A stretch of DNA of 64,000 nt, taken from Chiridota heheva. Taxonomy: Eukaryota > Echinodermata > Holothuroidea > Apodida > Chiridotidae. The stretch is taken from assembly GCA_020152595.1 (NCBI GenBank), contig JAIGNY010001241.1:704001-768000 (forward strand), given 5' to 3'. Below, piece by piece: positions 46,025 through 56,455 of the stretch; within the stretch, counting starts at the first letter, position 1, and each line of letters opens with the position of its first letter. A model generated the notes under the pieces. The model saw only the letters and a list, made by a program, of their open reading frames with translations, was not told the DNA's origin and did not search any database. Both the position numbers and the translations under genes were made by a program.

Positions 46025-46096
46025 GTTCTTTCACAAATAAGTCAAAAGAGGTGTTTGAATTCATCGCTTCACTCCTTGGACAATCCAAGAAGAAAT
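46025..46096 (+). CDS. WDFY3: WDFY3 exon 17
   Basis: Acceptor TTATTCTACAG, donor GTAAGC; 72 bp, phase 1 in and phase 1 out. It encodes KEVFEFIASLLGQSKKK, matching the human KLLIDFIIQLIAQSKRR segment between DKLWQG and the LSLD motif. Confidence 0.93.
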
Positions 46097-46249
46097 GTAA
46101 GCCAATAGCTTCTTTCCTTTTGTAATGATTTACAGTTTATCAAATTTGGTGTATTAATGTAGGGTCCCAGAAAATAAGATTAGCAAGGCAGCAATGCACA
46201 GAACTTTGGTTTAAGTCTTAATTATAATGGAAGGAAAGGGGTAGGGGGG

Positions 46250-46545
46250 GGGGGAAGGCACCAGGTAGCCATGTGGTTTAAGCTCTGACTGTGCATCACT
46301 GTGTCTTCACATATTCCCAGGTTCGATACCTGCCTGGCATTGTGGATTTTTCTCTGGGTACTCAAGTCTTTTTAGGACCTTGGCTATGTTTTCAAATCGG
46401 TCCTGCCAACAAACTTGGTTGCACTCGAATTAGAAGCAACTTTGCGTGTGGGTCACTTAATAAGTCCCCTTTCCCTTCAATTATGACTAATGTGATGCTT
46501 ATATGACCATGACTGTGGCAACATTTATTCCATTAATAATAAAAA
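46250..46545 (+). mobile_element. tRNA-derived SINE, family 4
   Basis: GGTAGCCATGTGGTTTAAGC (box A region) and CCAGGTTCGATACCTGCCTG (canonical box B) in tRNA-like spacing. A ~200-bp body ends in AATAATAAAAAC. A G-run (about 46243-46253) directly precedes it. Confidence 0.75.
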
Positions 46546-46752
46546 CAATTAACATCCCCCTTTCCCCTCTCTACTGTTTTTTCACCCATGCACCTCCCCT
46601 CTCAATTCCAGCTTTCTGACTTTTAGTTCTTGTATTTCTCTCAATCTTCCCCTATTTGCTTTCCTTCCTACCTCTAGAATAATCTAACCTCTTAGGCACA
46701 ATTTGACCCTCGTTGTTGTGGTGCCCGTTATGCCCTCATCAAACAAACATTT
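46546..46752 (+). mobile_element. Non-LTR retroposon 3' end (CATCAAACAAAC subfamily)
   Basis: Pyrimidine-rich 3' UTR with TAGAATAATCTAACCTCTTA, then GGCACAATTTGACCCTCG and GGTGCCCGTTATGCCCTC. It directly follows the family 4 SINE. Confidence 0.8.
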
Positions 46753-46884
46753 CACAGTCAAGAGTAACTAACAAAGCAATCGAGCTTAAACTTTGTATGT
46801 AGTTGTGGACAGAACTCATAAGTATTGACTTGTTTGAAAGCACTAGTTTCTGCAAAATGAAGTAAGGCTGATATTTGAAAGACC

Positions 46885-47275
46885 CATCCTGGTAAAATCC
46901 TAGTACAGCAGGAAATAGCTTTATAGAGAATCTAAAATCCTTGTACAGCAGTACATTGCTTTATAGAGAATCTAAAATCCTTGCACAACAGTAAATTGCT
47001 TTATAGAGAATCTAAAATCCTTGTACAGCAGTAAATTGCTTTATAGAGAATCTAAAATCCTAGTACAGCAGTAAATCGCTTTATAGAAATCACTTTATAG
47101 AGAATCTAAAATCCTAGTACAGCAGTAAATTGCTTTATAGAGAATCTAAAATCCTAGTACTGCAGTAAATTGCTTTATAGAGAATCTAAAATCCTAGTAC
47201 AGCAGGAAATCGCTTTACAGGAAATCTAAATTCCTAGCACAGCAGGAAATCACTTTATAGGGAATCTAGATTTCT
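46885..47275. repeat. Minisatellite, ~40-bp units
   Basis: About nine units of GCTTTATAGAGAATCTAAAA + TCCTTGTACAGCAGTAAATT with TAGTACAGC variants. Confidence 0.93.
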
Positions 47276-48176
47276 CATTTCTTATGATCAAGTTTTTCCT
47301 TTTTCATGGGTTTATTCCTTTAAAGATTATGTATAGAATTGAAAGATTTTACTGATTTAAATTTATGACCAAAATTATTTGATATTTCACAAAACAGCAA
47401 AATACTACTGTATTTTTTCCTCATGCTTTACTGTGTTACCGCTCTACTCTACTTTTTCTTTCATGAAAATGAGTTTTCTTTGTAAGTCTGTGAAATATTG
47501 TGGAATATTTAATGCCAACAGTTGTCATATCTTTCACAATGTGTTATTGCGCACGAAGGAGATCAATTTATGGTGTTGCAAGGTGTATTATCTGGCCTCT
47601 CTGTTGGCAAATCTCCCATTTAATGTAGACAGTAGAGTAAGTGTAGAGTCATCAACACATGGTGCAAGATATCGTCCAATCACTGGAATAGAATGATGAG
47701 CCTGTAAATAAATTCACTTTTGGTTTGCCGCATGCATTTATATGTAACATGGGCATTCTTAGAATGAAAATCCTACATATGTGGGTTTGTTGCCGTTACA
47801 AAAATTATAGTTCTTGCTTTTGCTATATTGTTTTCGATGTGCTGATGTGTGTTCGTTTGCTGATGTTATCGGACTATCTTCCACACACTGAAGATAGGCA
47901 CTGTGGGAAATAAATAAAAATTTAATTCCCGACTCATGTTCCATCTACTCCTGATGTATGGGTGGGGAAATGGGGGGGGAATTTTTGTCATGAGGTGGAT
48001 GCTGTCATGAGGCATGTACAGGAGGCCTGCATGTTTATTTTGCTTGCAAGATTTTTTCTGTGAAACTGAAAACCAGTAGTTGTTTTTTTGGTGCATATTC
48101 TAACAACAACTAATTTGATAACTCCTGATCGTTATATCAGAGAATGAATGATTTTTCTTCTTTATTTGAACCATAG
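47276..48176. other. Intron sequence, nothing recognised
   Basis: AT-rich; several short open frames in both strands without any similarity I can name. Confidence 0.5.
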
Positions 48177-48263
48177 CTCATGGATTATCTCTGGAAAGCG
48201 TCTACCATTGCCTGAACAGAACTGTCCTGTACCAGCTTTCAAGGCCATGTGGTGAGGTGTCAG
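48177..48263 (+). CDS. WDFY3: WDFY3 exon 18
   Basis: Acceptor TTGAACCATAG, donor GTAAGT; 87 bp, phase 1 in and phase 1 out. It encodes LSLESVYHCLNRTVLYQ, almost the human LSLDAVYHCLNRTILYQ. Confidence 0.97.
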
Positions 48264-48412
48264 GTAAGTATTTGGGATAATTTTTAACTGATGATATCAC
48301 AAATTTGCATATTTTTTAAATAATTGAGGTCAAAATTGAAAGAGCTGGGAAATGGTCAATTTCAGACAATCTAGCAAATTTTATTATGTGTTTTCTCTAG
48401 TCCTATAAAGGT

Positions 48413-48954
48413 ATACCTCCATTTTCTGTTCAGCAGAAAAAGCTTTAAATCCTATAGAGAGATTTCATCACGTGACTCTAACTCAACTGGGAGCCATTTT
48501 GCAGGGCAGAGCTTTCACGTTGAATATTTCACACATTTGATCTTCACACAACTCAGTCACATGACACTTAAAACAAACAGACTCGATCTAAAACATGCGC
48601 TAGCACGTGCTGGTGATGAAAACACGCGCTGGACGTGTAAAACATGTGCTGGGCATACAAACACATGCTGGTTAAAATAAACTGGCCAGATGATTTTATT
48701 TTTAAATATAAAATATTATTTTAAAGAAAATATTTCCCTCCAAATACTTCAAGTACTCTTCATCAGTGGATTCTAAACACGTCTATTAGTGCAACCAACA
48801 GCACAGCAAGATTCAGGCATAGGACTTACAAAAGTAAATCTTATATAACAACATGCAAACATATGTAAGTGTACAGCAGACAGCAGTCTGTCCTACAAAA
48901 TGGTGATGTAAACAAAGTCATGTGACCTCATGACGTCAGCTGAAACATCCTTAT
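48413..48954. mobile_element. TTAA-type MITE, family D copy 2
   Basis: TATAAAGGTATACC at the left. Internal GATTTCATCACGTGACTCTA, TGGGAGCCATTTTGCAGGGC and right-end AAACAAAGTCATGTGACCTC match copy 1 at 34016-34700. The terminal TTAA is mutated on both sides. Confidence 0.75.
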
Positions 48955-48973
48955 TCTGAACAAAATAAAGTGA

Positions 48974-49127
48974 TTAATGAATAACGCGCTATGCATTCGG
49001 TACAGGATAATGCATAGAAGCTGGGAACATGATGCACAAGGGTGGAGCCTGAGTGCATCCAGTAAGATGTGTGCAACCAGCTTCTATGCATTATCCTGTA
49101 CTGAATGCATAGTGCGTTATTCATTAA
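48974..49127. mobile_element. Perfect-hairpin mini-MITE, TTAA-flanked
   Basis: Two 51-bp arms (48974-49024 and 49077-49127) are inverted with two mismatches and separated by 52 bp. The outer edge reads TTAATGAATAACGC. The arm includes TACAGGATAATGCAT, the core of the satellite at 49505-50195. Confidence 0.92.
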
Positions 49128-49313
49128 CCCTGTTATATATATATATATTGATTGACTAATTTTTATTTAAAAATTGCAACAACAACAAAAATCGGAAATA
49201 CATTGAAATAAATACACAAAATTATAGTTTTGGAGTAATTTTTAAACTTCATAACAATATAAACACGCATACAATTATCGTGCATTGTTTAAAAATTCCA
49301 AGTTATACCTCAA

Positions 49314-49395
49314 CTTCCATGCTATAAATATGCAATCTGGTCCGATGTCCTGATTCTAATGTTGAAAAGAAGATTGCATATTTATAGCATGGAAG
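49314..49395. repeat. Perfect 25-bp inverted repeat
   Basis: CTTCCATGCTATAAATATGC + AATCT at 49314-49338 is exactly mirrored at 49371-49395. Probably the centre of another small element. Confidence 0.9.
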
Positions 49396-49504
49396 ATAAG
49401 TATAATGTAATGTAAGTATATGCTCATTGTACACCGCGCGAGAAAAATGGAAATTGGAAAAAACAATACTGTGCGTGCATGATTTAATGTGCTCATCCAT
49501 TCAG

Positions 49505-50195
49505 CACAGGATAATGCATGATCATTCACAATACATTCTATTTACAGGATAATGCATGATCGTTCGCAATACATTCTATATGCAGGATAATGCACGATTA
49601 TTAGCAATACAATCTATATACAGGATAATGCATGATCATTCACAATACATTCTATTTACAGGATAATGCATGATCGTTACTTAATACATTCTATATACAG
49701 GATAATGCGATTATTAGCAATACAATCTATATACAGGATAATGCATGATCATTCACAATACATTCTATTTACAGGATAATGCATGATCGTTCGCAATACA
49801 TTCTATATGCAGGATAATGCACGATTATTAGCAATACAATCTATATACAGGATAATGCATGATCATTCACAATACATTCTATTTACAGGATAATGCATGA
49901 TCGATTAGCAATACATTCTATATACAGGATAATACATGATCATTTGCAATACATTCTATATGCAGGATAATGCGCGATTATTAGCAATACAATCTATATA
50001 CAGGATAATGTATGATCATTCACAATACATTCTATATACAGGATAATCCATGATCATTTGCAATACAATCTATACACAGGATAATGCATGATCATTCGCA
50101 ATACATTCTATATACAGGATAATGCATGATCATTCGCAATACATTCTATATACAGGATAATGCATGATCATTCACAATACATTCTATATACTAGG
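49505..50195. repeat. Minisatellite, ~40-bp units (ACAGGATAATGCATGATCAT)
   Basis: About 17 units of AGGATAATGCATGATCATTC + ACAATACATTCTATATAC. Alternating short and long variants suggest a two-unit higher-order period for part of the array. Its core occurs in the arms of the hairpin at 48974-49127. Confidence 0.93.
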
Positions 50196-51076
50196 CATGT
50201 AAGCACCTGTAATCCTAAGTATGATGACTAATCAAATATTTTTTGAATCTTGCAAAAGTTTTGATGTATGAAGGAAAATTGTAGGCAAAAATGTTTGTTG
50301 TAATCCTTCAAATTTCTTTTGTAAATATCAGTGACTAAAAATCATCAGGGTCTTCTGCCCTGCTTAATTTGATTGGTTGAGGGTATGATGCAGATTCAAA
50401 ACTTGTGGTCATATTCAACTTTTCCAATTCAAGTAAGGCAGGTAAAAGACTGAAAAGCTATTAAGTTGACTTAATGGAATGAAATTCATAGCTGTTCTCT
50501 TTGAGGAGTCACAAATTTGAATAAAATAACATAAATCAAATATTGCAATTATAAATGGCCAATTTCTAAATGTTTTTGTTGATGCTGCTTGCTATTTTCA
50601 TAGTTTAATGTATGTTTTTGTCCAATTTAAGCTCATGTTGTGGTACTTATCCATAGATCATTAAATGAATATTTATTTTCACAAGTACAGATATTTGTCA
50701 AAAGAAGCGTTACAAGGATTACCTAATCAAACAACTCTCAATGGCCAGTTTCCACCATCAGACGTAGCAAAAGATTGCTCTCAATCGAACAAGGTGGCCC
50801 ACATCAATGAAAGCTGCTAGTTGCATTTTTGAGACAAAAAGCGTCTTACCGCACTAGAGAAGTGTAGACAAAGAAAAGAGTAATACCTACCCGAGGCTAC
50901 CAAGCCAGGCCTTTGTTCATAGTGAAACGGGTCTGCGCCTCACGGATTGGTCTCTACAGTCATCAATTAACGTGTCTGCTGATATTAGTACCCTTCCCCT
51001 TATCCTTACATTCGAGGATTCCACCATCTATGTTTGTCAAATCTAATTCATTTTCTTGATTGACTCTCACCAACAG
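50196..51076. other. Intron sequence, nothing recognised
   Basis: No coding match or inverted repeats seen before exon 19. Confidence 0.5.
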
Positions 51077-51217
51077 ATCAAATGTCACTGCTGGAAACCC
51101 TGAGGCATATAACGGAAAAGAGAATGCTTCTCTTGGAGCCGGGAATTACGAACAAGAGTTTCTTGCGTGTTTGTGTCACTGTCTCTTTTGTCTCACAGAC
51201 GATTTAAGAAAGACCAG
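51077..51217 (+). CDS. WDFY3: WDFY3 exon 19, with a one-base frameshift
   Basis: Acceptor CTCACCAACAG, donor GTTGGT; 141 bp. The incoming phase (1) gives LLETLRHITEKRMLLLEP, matching human LLDSLRVLTVNRNLILGP. From about 51140 homology continues only in the next frame (GNYEQEFLACLCHCLF, human GNHDQEFISCLAHCLI). That second frame is the one that joins exon 20 (phase 2). The flanking phases demand a length of 3n+1, and 141 is one short. The break lies at GAGCCGGGAATTAC, where one more G would restore the frame. Read without correction, translation meets TAA at the end of the exon. Confidence 0.93.
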
Positions 51218-51299
51218 GTTGGTATATTGCCTTTTTAGAAGCCAAATTTGGAAAGAGAAAACAAAAAAAATGGCTTTATGAGACTTATTTTGGCTGCAA

Positions 51300-51790
51300 A
51301 AAAGTTTTTAGCATTTTTGTGAAATTGGCTTTTTTTCTCGCTTGGGACAATCTACCAAATCTGTAAAATAGTCTGGGTAGAGCTTACCTCTGCAACCCTG
51401 AGAAATTCTGCCATACTATTTGATGAAAATCAAGAATAGAGTGCATTTCTTCATCCCCAATGCAATCTATGTCAGACATATTTGGCCCACCAATTTTCCC
51501 CTACCCCCTGCTTCCCCCCCCCCCTCCTTCTCCTCCCCCAAACAAAACAAAAATCAGTTATTGTTTTGAGCTTCTTTCAGGCAAACTTTATATTAATCAT
51601 CAAAAAAAAAGTTGTTTAACATTTTTTTGGAATTTGGCTTTTTTTCTCGCTTGGGACAATCTACCAAATCTGTAAAATAGTCTGGGTAGAGCTTACCTCT
51701 GCAACCCTGAGAAATTCTGCCATACTATTTGATGAAAATCAAGATTAGAGTGCATTTCTCCATCCCCAATGCTATCTATGTCAGACATAC
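51300..51790. repeat. Direct duplication, ~312-bp spacing
   Basis: GCTTTTTTTCTCGCTTGGGA through TCTATGTCAGACATA occurs at about 51328-51480 and again at about 51638-51790, almost identical. The copies are separated by pyrimidine-rich LINE 3' UTR-like sequence. Confidence 0.9.
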
Positions 51791-52115
51791 TTGGGCCCAT
51801 TAATTTTCCCTGTCCCCCACCCCTCCCCAAAAAGTTATTTTTTGAGTTTCTTTCAGGCTTCTTTCATACTTCCCTCTACAACCATATTTAGTCCTCCTCT
51901 TCCAGCCCCCCTCCTCTCTACCTTTTTTTTTTCTTCACCCATTCACCTCCTCTCTCAATCCCAGCTTTCTGACCTTTAGTTCTTGTATTCCTCTCATACT
52001 CCCCCTGTTTTCTTTCCTTCCTACCTCTAGAATGATCTAACCTCTCACGCACAATTTGATCCTCGTTGTCCCGGTGCCATTATGCCCTCATCAAACAAAC
52101 AAACAATCTTTCAGG
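51785..52115 (+). mobile_element. Non-LTR retroposon 3' end (CATCAAACAAAC subfamily)
   Basis: TTCATACTTCCCTCTACAAC + CATATTTAG encodes the HTSLYNHI-stop end. The 3' UTR ends GCACAATTTGATCCTCG, CGGTGCCATTATGCCC and CATCAAACAAACAAAC. Confidence 0.82.
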
Positions 52116-52284
52116 CAAACTTTGTATTAAATCATGTCCTGTCATACCTACAATTGGTTGATTTACTCTCTTGAAAGGCCAAAAAAATTGTTTGCATTTA
52201 AACTGGACATGAATTAATTGTTGACCATATTCAATTGGAATATTTCAATCAAGGTCCAATAAATATCTCTAAAAACACCTTAGA

Positions 52285-52705
52285 ATACACCTCCTTACTG
52301 GCTCCCCCTCTGCAACAATTGCCATTTCACCCTCACAGTCCATCACATTCTCCTTGCATGCCCCCTGTACAACCTTCCCAGCGCTTTCCTCGCTGCCCAT
52401 AACTCAGTAGTCGAGCTCTTCAAAAAAAAAAAAAAAAAAAAAAACCTCCGGATAAGATTATTGCCTTCCTTCATCATGCTTCCCTCTACAACCATATTTA
52501 GTCCTCCTTCCCCACCCCATGTCTCTCTACATTATTTTTCCACCCATACACCTCTCTTGATCCTAGCTTTCTGGCTTTTAGTTCCCGTGTTTCTCCCCCT
52601 GTTTACTCTCCTTCCTACCTCTGGAATGATCTAACCTCTCAGGCACAATTTGACCCTTGTTGTTGTGATGCTGTTAAACTCTCATCAAACAAACAAGCGA
52701 ACTAA
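52285..52705 (+). mobile_element. Non-LTR retroposon C-terminal ORF remnant and 3' end
   Basis: A frame reads NCHFTLTVHHILLACPLYNL, then is broken by an A-run (about 52422-52444) and resumes IIAFLHHASLYNHI-stop. The 3' UTR ends GCACAATTTGACCC and CATCAAACAAACAAG. This shows both the CPLY motif and the end motif in one copy. Confidence 0.85.
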
Positions 52706-53179
52706 AGACATTGCCTCCATTTTGTTCCTTTGTATGCTCCCTGTATCCTTCTAATCATTGTTTTTATTTATTAGCACAAAAAAGCCATTTATAAATTTTC
52801 CCATTTTTTATTTCAGTCTAAATATCATTCAAAGAAAATAATTATGATTTGTATTTTCTGGTAAATCAAAATTCAAAAAGATGATTTTAGGTTATTCAGA
52901 TAGGCAGTGAAGTAAGTAATAATGATGTTGAACCTGATAGTTTAAACTCTGCTAATGATCAATTTTATGCATGGATACATGACTTAGTCCTTGAATTGAT
53001 TAAGTAGATTGCTGCCCTTTTACCGTCAACCCGCAGAACAACAACAAGGATTGATTATCTGCATTGATTATCTACCTGCTTGATAGTAGGAAACATAAAC
53101 CTGCCGTTTTCCCTTTAGGAGTGAAGAAATAGATTATTTTCATTTCACCACTGTTTTTTTTTTCCCCACATTGCATTAG
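52706..53179. other. Intron sequence, nothing recognised
   Basis: AT-rich; nothing supported except the T-rich tract and acceptor of exon 20. Confidence 0.4.
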
Positions 53180-53398
53180 TAACTTAAGCTTGTGTCTATA
53201 CTGCCAAACCCTTGAAGTGAACCGGTCGACCACCTGGCATGTGGACCACGCCTTTGAGAAGTGCGAGCACCTGAGGAGTAATAATGCCCAGCAGGGGGAG
53301 CTCATGGTCAGGAAGGCGGCCCGGCGGGTCTGGGATGACCTCATCACATCTAAGAAGCAACAAATTGAAGAAATATTCAAAGTTTCATTGCCAAACTC
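53180..53398 (+). CDS. WDFY3: WDFY3 exon 20
   Basis: Acceptor CATTGCATTAG, donor GTAAGT; 219 bp, phase 2 in and phase 2 out. It encodes a Cys-rich start (LSLCLYCQTLEV), TTWHVDHAF and RRVWDDLITSKKQ, then IEEIFKVSLPNS, matching human TTWHIM, NRVWTELIHSKKQ and LEELFKVTLP. Noticeably GC-richer than the introns. Confidence 0.95.
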
Positions 53399-54040
53399 GT
53401 AAGTGCTAAACTTCTGTTTCCCTCTTTTCAGAAAATTCTCCCCCCCCCCCAACAACCAACAGAAATTGAAATGAAGGAAGATTATAAAACTCTCGTCTCT
53501 TTTGAAACTGAATTCTCATACCTTATTTACTTCTTACTGCTCCTACCTCATTATATTGGAGAATGAGTGTGTCTGTTTCTGTCTGTTGTTTTTCATAATA
53601 GTGCCTGTTTCCATTTTTACAATCTTGTGCTGCTTCTGCAGCCTTGTTCCAGCTTCTTAAACCAATCTGTTCTCTCTCTGTATAGTTCTTCTCCATGTCA
53701 TTGATGGTCTCCCCTCATTTAGCACTATCTATTATCTCTCCTATAATCAATTTTTTTAGACCTTTTAATTTATCTAACCACATGAGATATAACTGCAGTT
53801 AATTCTCTCATTCAGACTTTAGAAAATTTTGTTGAAAATATGGATTATTTAAAGTTCTTAAGTGGAATATCCGATAGGGTTATATGTGGAATGTAATACA
53901 TACCGTAATGGGTTTATGGAGAGGGAATGGAAAGGAAAGCCCACTGTTGTCTTCATGATAGCCGGGATAAGAGCATGAAAAGGAAAGTACTAAAAGATTA
54001 TTATTCCAATTGCAAGAATGATCAAACATGGTACATACCC
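53399..54040. other. Intron sequence, nothing recognised
   Basis: A C-run at about 53440. Otherwise no supported feature. Confidence 0.4.
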
Positions 54041-54640
54041 TTCACTACTCTCCTATCTCCCCACTCCCCCATTGAATCATTTCTCTTCCAACTCCCCCAT
54101 TCAAGCCTTCCTCTTTCCATTCCCCCATTCAAGCATTCCTCTTTCCACTCCCTCATTCAACCATTACACTTCCCACTCCCCCATTCAATAATTCCTCTCC
54201 CCATTTAACCATTCCACTCCCCCATTCAACCATTCCTTTTCCTAATCAACCATTCCTCTCCCCATTCAACCATTCCTATCCTCATTCAACCATTCCTCTC
54301 CTCATTCAACCATTCCTCTCCCCATTCAACCATTCCTATCCCCATTCAACCATTCCTATCCTCATTTAACCATTCCTCTCCCTATTCAACCATTCCTCTC
54401 CCCATTCAACCATTCCTCTCCCCATTCAACCATTCCTCTCCCCATTCAACCATTCCTCTCCCTATTCAACCATTCCTCTCCCCATTCAACCATTCCTATC
54501 CCCATTCAACCATTCCTTTCCCCATTCAACCATTCCTTTCCCCATTCAACCATTCCAATCCCCATTCAACCATTCCTCTCCCCATTCAACCATTCATCTC
54601 TTCATTTAACCATTTTTCTCCCCACTCCTCTCTCTACTAC
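54040..54640. repeat. Pyrimidine-rich minisatellite, 20-bp units (CATTCCTCTCCCCATTCAAC)
   Basis: About 27 units, regular from 54220 to 54600 and degenerate before that (CCCCCATTCAAGCATTCC). One strand is nearly all pyrimidine, with CATTCAACC breaking it. Confidence 0.95.
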
Positions 54641-54882
54641 CCATCCTCTTTCTACTACCCATCACTGTACCTCTTCGTTTTCTTCACCATTCTCAACTGT
54701 CTGAATCCGTTACCCCTTCCTGTCCCCAATTCTCATTATAGTGTTTGTCAGTTTACAATTTTACAGCTAACCGCTGTAAAAGTTTTGTATGGGCAGAAAA
54801 ACTATTAAAAGGGCACATCCTATGTATCACTATTTTATGTGGAATAAACTGACATTGGCCCTTCACTATGTTCTCTTTGCAG

Positions 54883-54939
54883 TTCTGCTGGACAGAAGAA
54901 TTACTCGATGGCACCTGCAGTTGATCTGAAAATTGCCAA
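54883..54939 (+). CDS. WDFY3: WDFY3 exon 21 (57 bp)
   Basis: Acceptor TTCTCTTTGCAG, donor GTAAGT; phase 2 in and phase 2 out. It encodes SAGQKNYSMAPAVDLKIA between FKVSLP and the KPALGES segment, the place of human NERGHVDIA. Short, but supported by consensus sites and matching phases. Confidence 0.88.
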
Positions 54940-55540
54940 GTAAGTGACTCTATCAATTTTTTCAAAGCAGGTTTAGCCAATCATGATTTTTTCAGTACTT
55001 TGACCAATCAAATGCTGGGGAAACTTTTTCTTTGTTTCCCAACCAATCAGGTGCAGGTTCGAGGGAAAAAAATGTAAGCAGCAAAACGCGCGTGTATTTC
55101 CTTCATGTATAATGCACGTATGATGCGTGCGCTTGAAAACATTTTTTCATACGCTTGGTCCCATATTGTGCAGACGGCCAAGATTCCTCCAGTATTTTAT
55201 CGGTTAATAAGATTCCTCCAGTATACATTGGTCCGTTATGGGCATGTGAATCTCAGCCATGTGACATTATTTGAATTAGTTATCTGCAAATTGCTGATTC
55301 AGATTTGAAAAGATCTATAGATCTCAAAGATGGTTGTTATTTCCCTGATTCTTTGTGGGAAGAAGTGGTCCTTTAGTTTGTTTCATTTGTGTGGATCAAT
55401 TGTGTAGTGTTTCAAGATCAACATGTGGCAGCACAAATCATTTTGCCTTTGGAAAAGTCGTCCTAAACCAAATAAAACAGCCATTTAAGGGGAACCAGAA
55501 AATGCTACCGATTTCCAGTTCTACTCTCATCACAAGGCCC
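54940..55540. other. Intron sequence, nothing recognised
   Basis: No coding match; the open frames at 55105-55308 and 55355-55627 have no similarity I can name. Confidence 0.4.
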
Positions 55541-55795
55541 ACATATCATGACTTGCATCACTTGTTAAGACTTGGGCTTTTTATCTTGACTTGCATCACC
55601 TTTCATGACAAGACTCACATGTTGTGACTTGCTTTGATTTTCACTACTTGTTATGACTTGCATTTAGTATGACTTTTTATTTGTTTGTTTGCTTTGACTT
55701 CTGCCGCTTGTTATAACTTGTGCCACTTTGTTATGACTTGGGTCACATGTTACGACTTGTATCACTTCTCATGACTTGTCACAACAAAGTTTTAG
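55540..55795. repeat. Degenerate tandem repeat (CACTTGTTATGACTTG)
   Basis: About a dozen irregular copies of TGTTATGACTTG with spacers of changing length. Confidence 0.75.
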
Positions 55796-55974
55796 GAAAG
55801 AAAATTTGGGATTACGTTATAAGCGTTTTATGTGTTCTATGAAAAAAGACTTCTAAGTGCATTACATGTTCACTTGATACAAAAACATAATTGTGAAGAA
55901 AAAAAACTGTTTGTATGATACAGATAATTTGTATTCCAAGTTATGTAAACTTGTATGTATCTATTATTTTACAG

Positions 55975-56065
55975 ACCAGCTTTGGGAGAGAGTGCTACAA
56001 GGAGCTGGCAGGCGTACATTGCTGATGAAAAGAAAACAAGGGACCAAGCAAAACAAACACAATCG
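55975..56065 (+). CDS. WDFY3: WDFY3 exon 22
   Basis: Acceptor TTATTTTACAG, donor GTAAAG; 91 bp, phase 2 in and phase 0 out. It encodes KPALGESATRSWQAYIADEK and RDQAKQTQS, matching human RPLIEEAALKCWQNHLAHEK. Confidence 0.94.
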
Positions 56066-56455
56066 GTAAAGTCCTAAATAGTGTTTAATTGGACTATTCG
56101 AAGAATAGTGGAGCTATTCTACTACCTGACGTCTGCTTTGGCATAGGCATTGGGTATCTTCTTCCGATTGAAGTTTTTTTTGTTTGTTGGTTAAAGTTTT
56201 GACATAGGTAAATCATGGGTCTCTCCTTTCATTGTGACTCAATGGATATAACGAAAAGAGGTGTAACATTTATACAGATTTCTTTCATGTTTTCTGAGTT
56301 ACTGGGTGAGGTAGTAACCTTGAGCTTTTTTTTGTCGTAAAATGCCTGATACAACTGGAAGATATTTTAAGATTTAAAGTAAAATGTAAACATCTAAACA
56401 AAGGAAAAGTAACGTGCTCGTAAATGTTACTTTACAATTACCTTCATGTATTCTC

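Noticed and set aside
47379..47696. 105-codon + strand frame in the intron between exons 17 and 18
   Set aside because: No similarity that I can name, AT-rich composition like the intron, no supporting splice sites.
53072..53455. 127-codon minus-strand frame opposite exon 20
   Set aside because: Antisense shadow of exon 20; no independent similarity.
54040..54640. Pyrimidine-rich regulatory or triplex-forming element
   Set aside because: It is explained by a 20-bp minisatellite; the recurring CAA interrupts the pyrimidine run, so no special function can be claimed from sequence.
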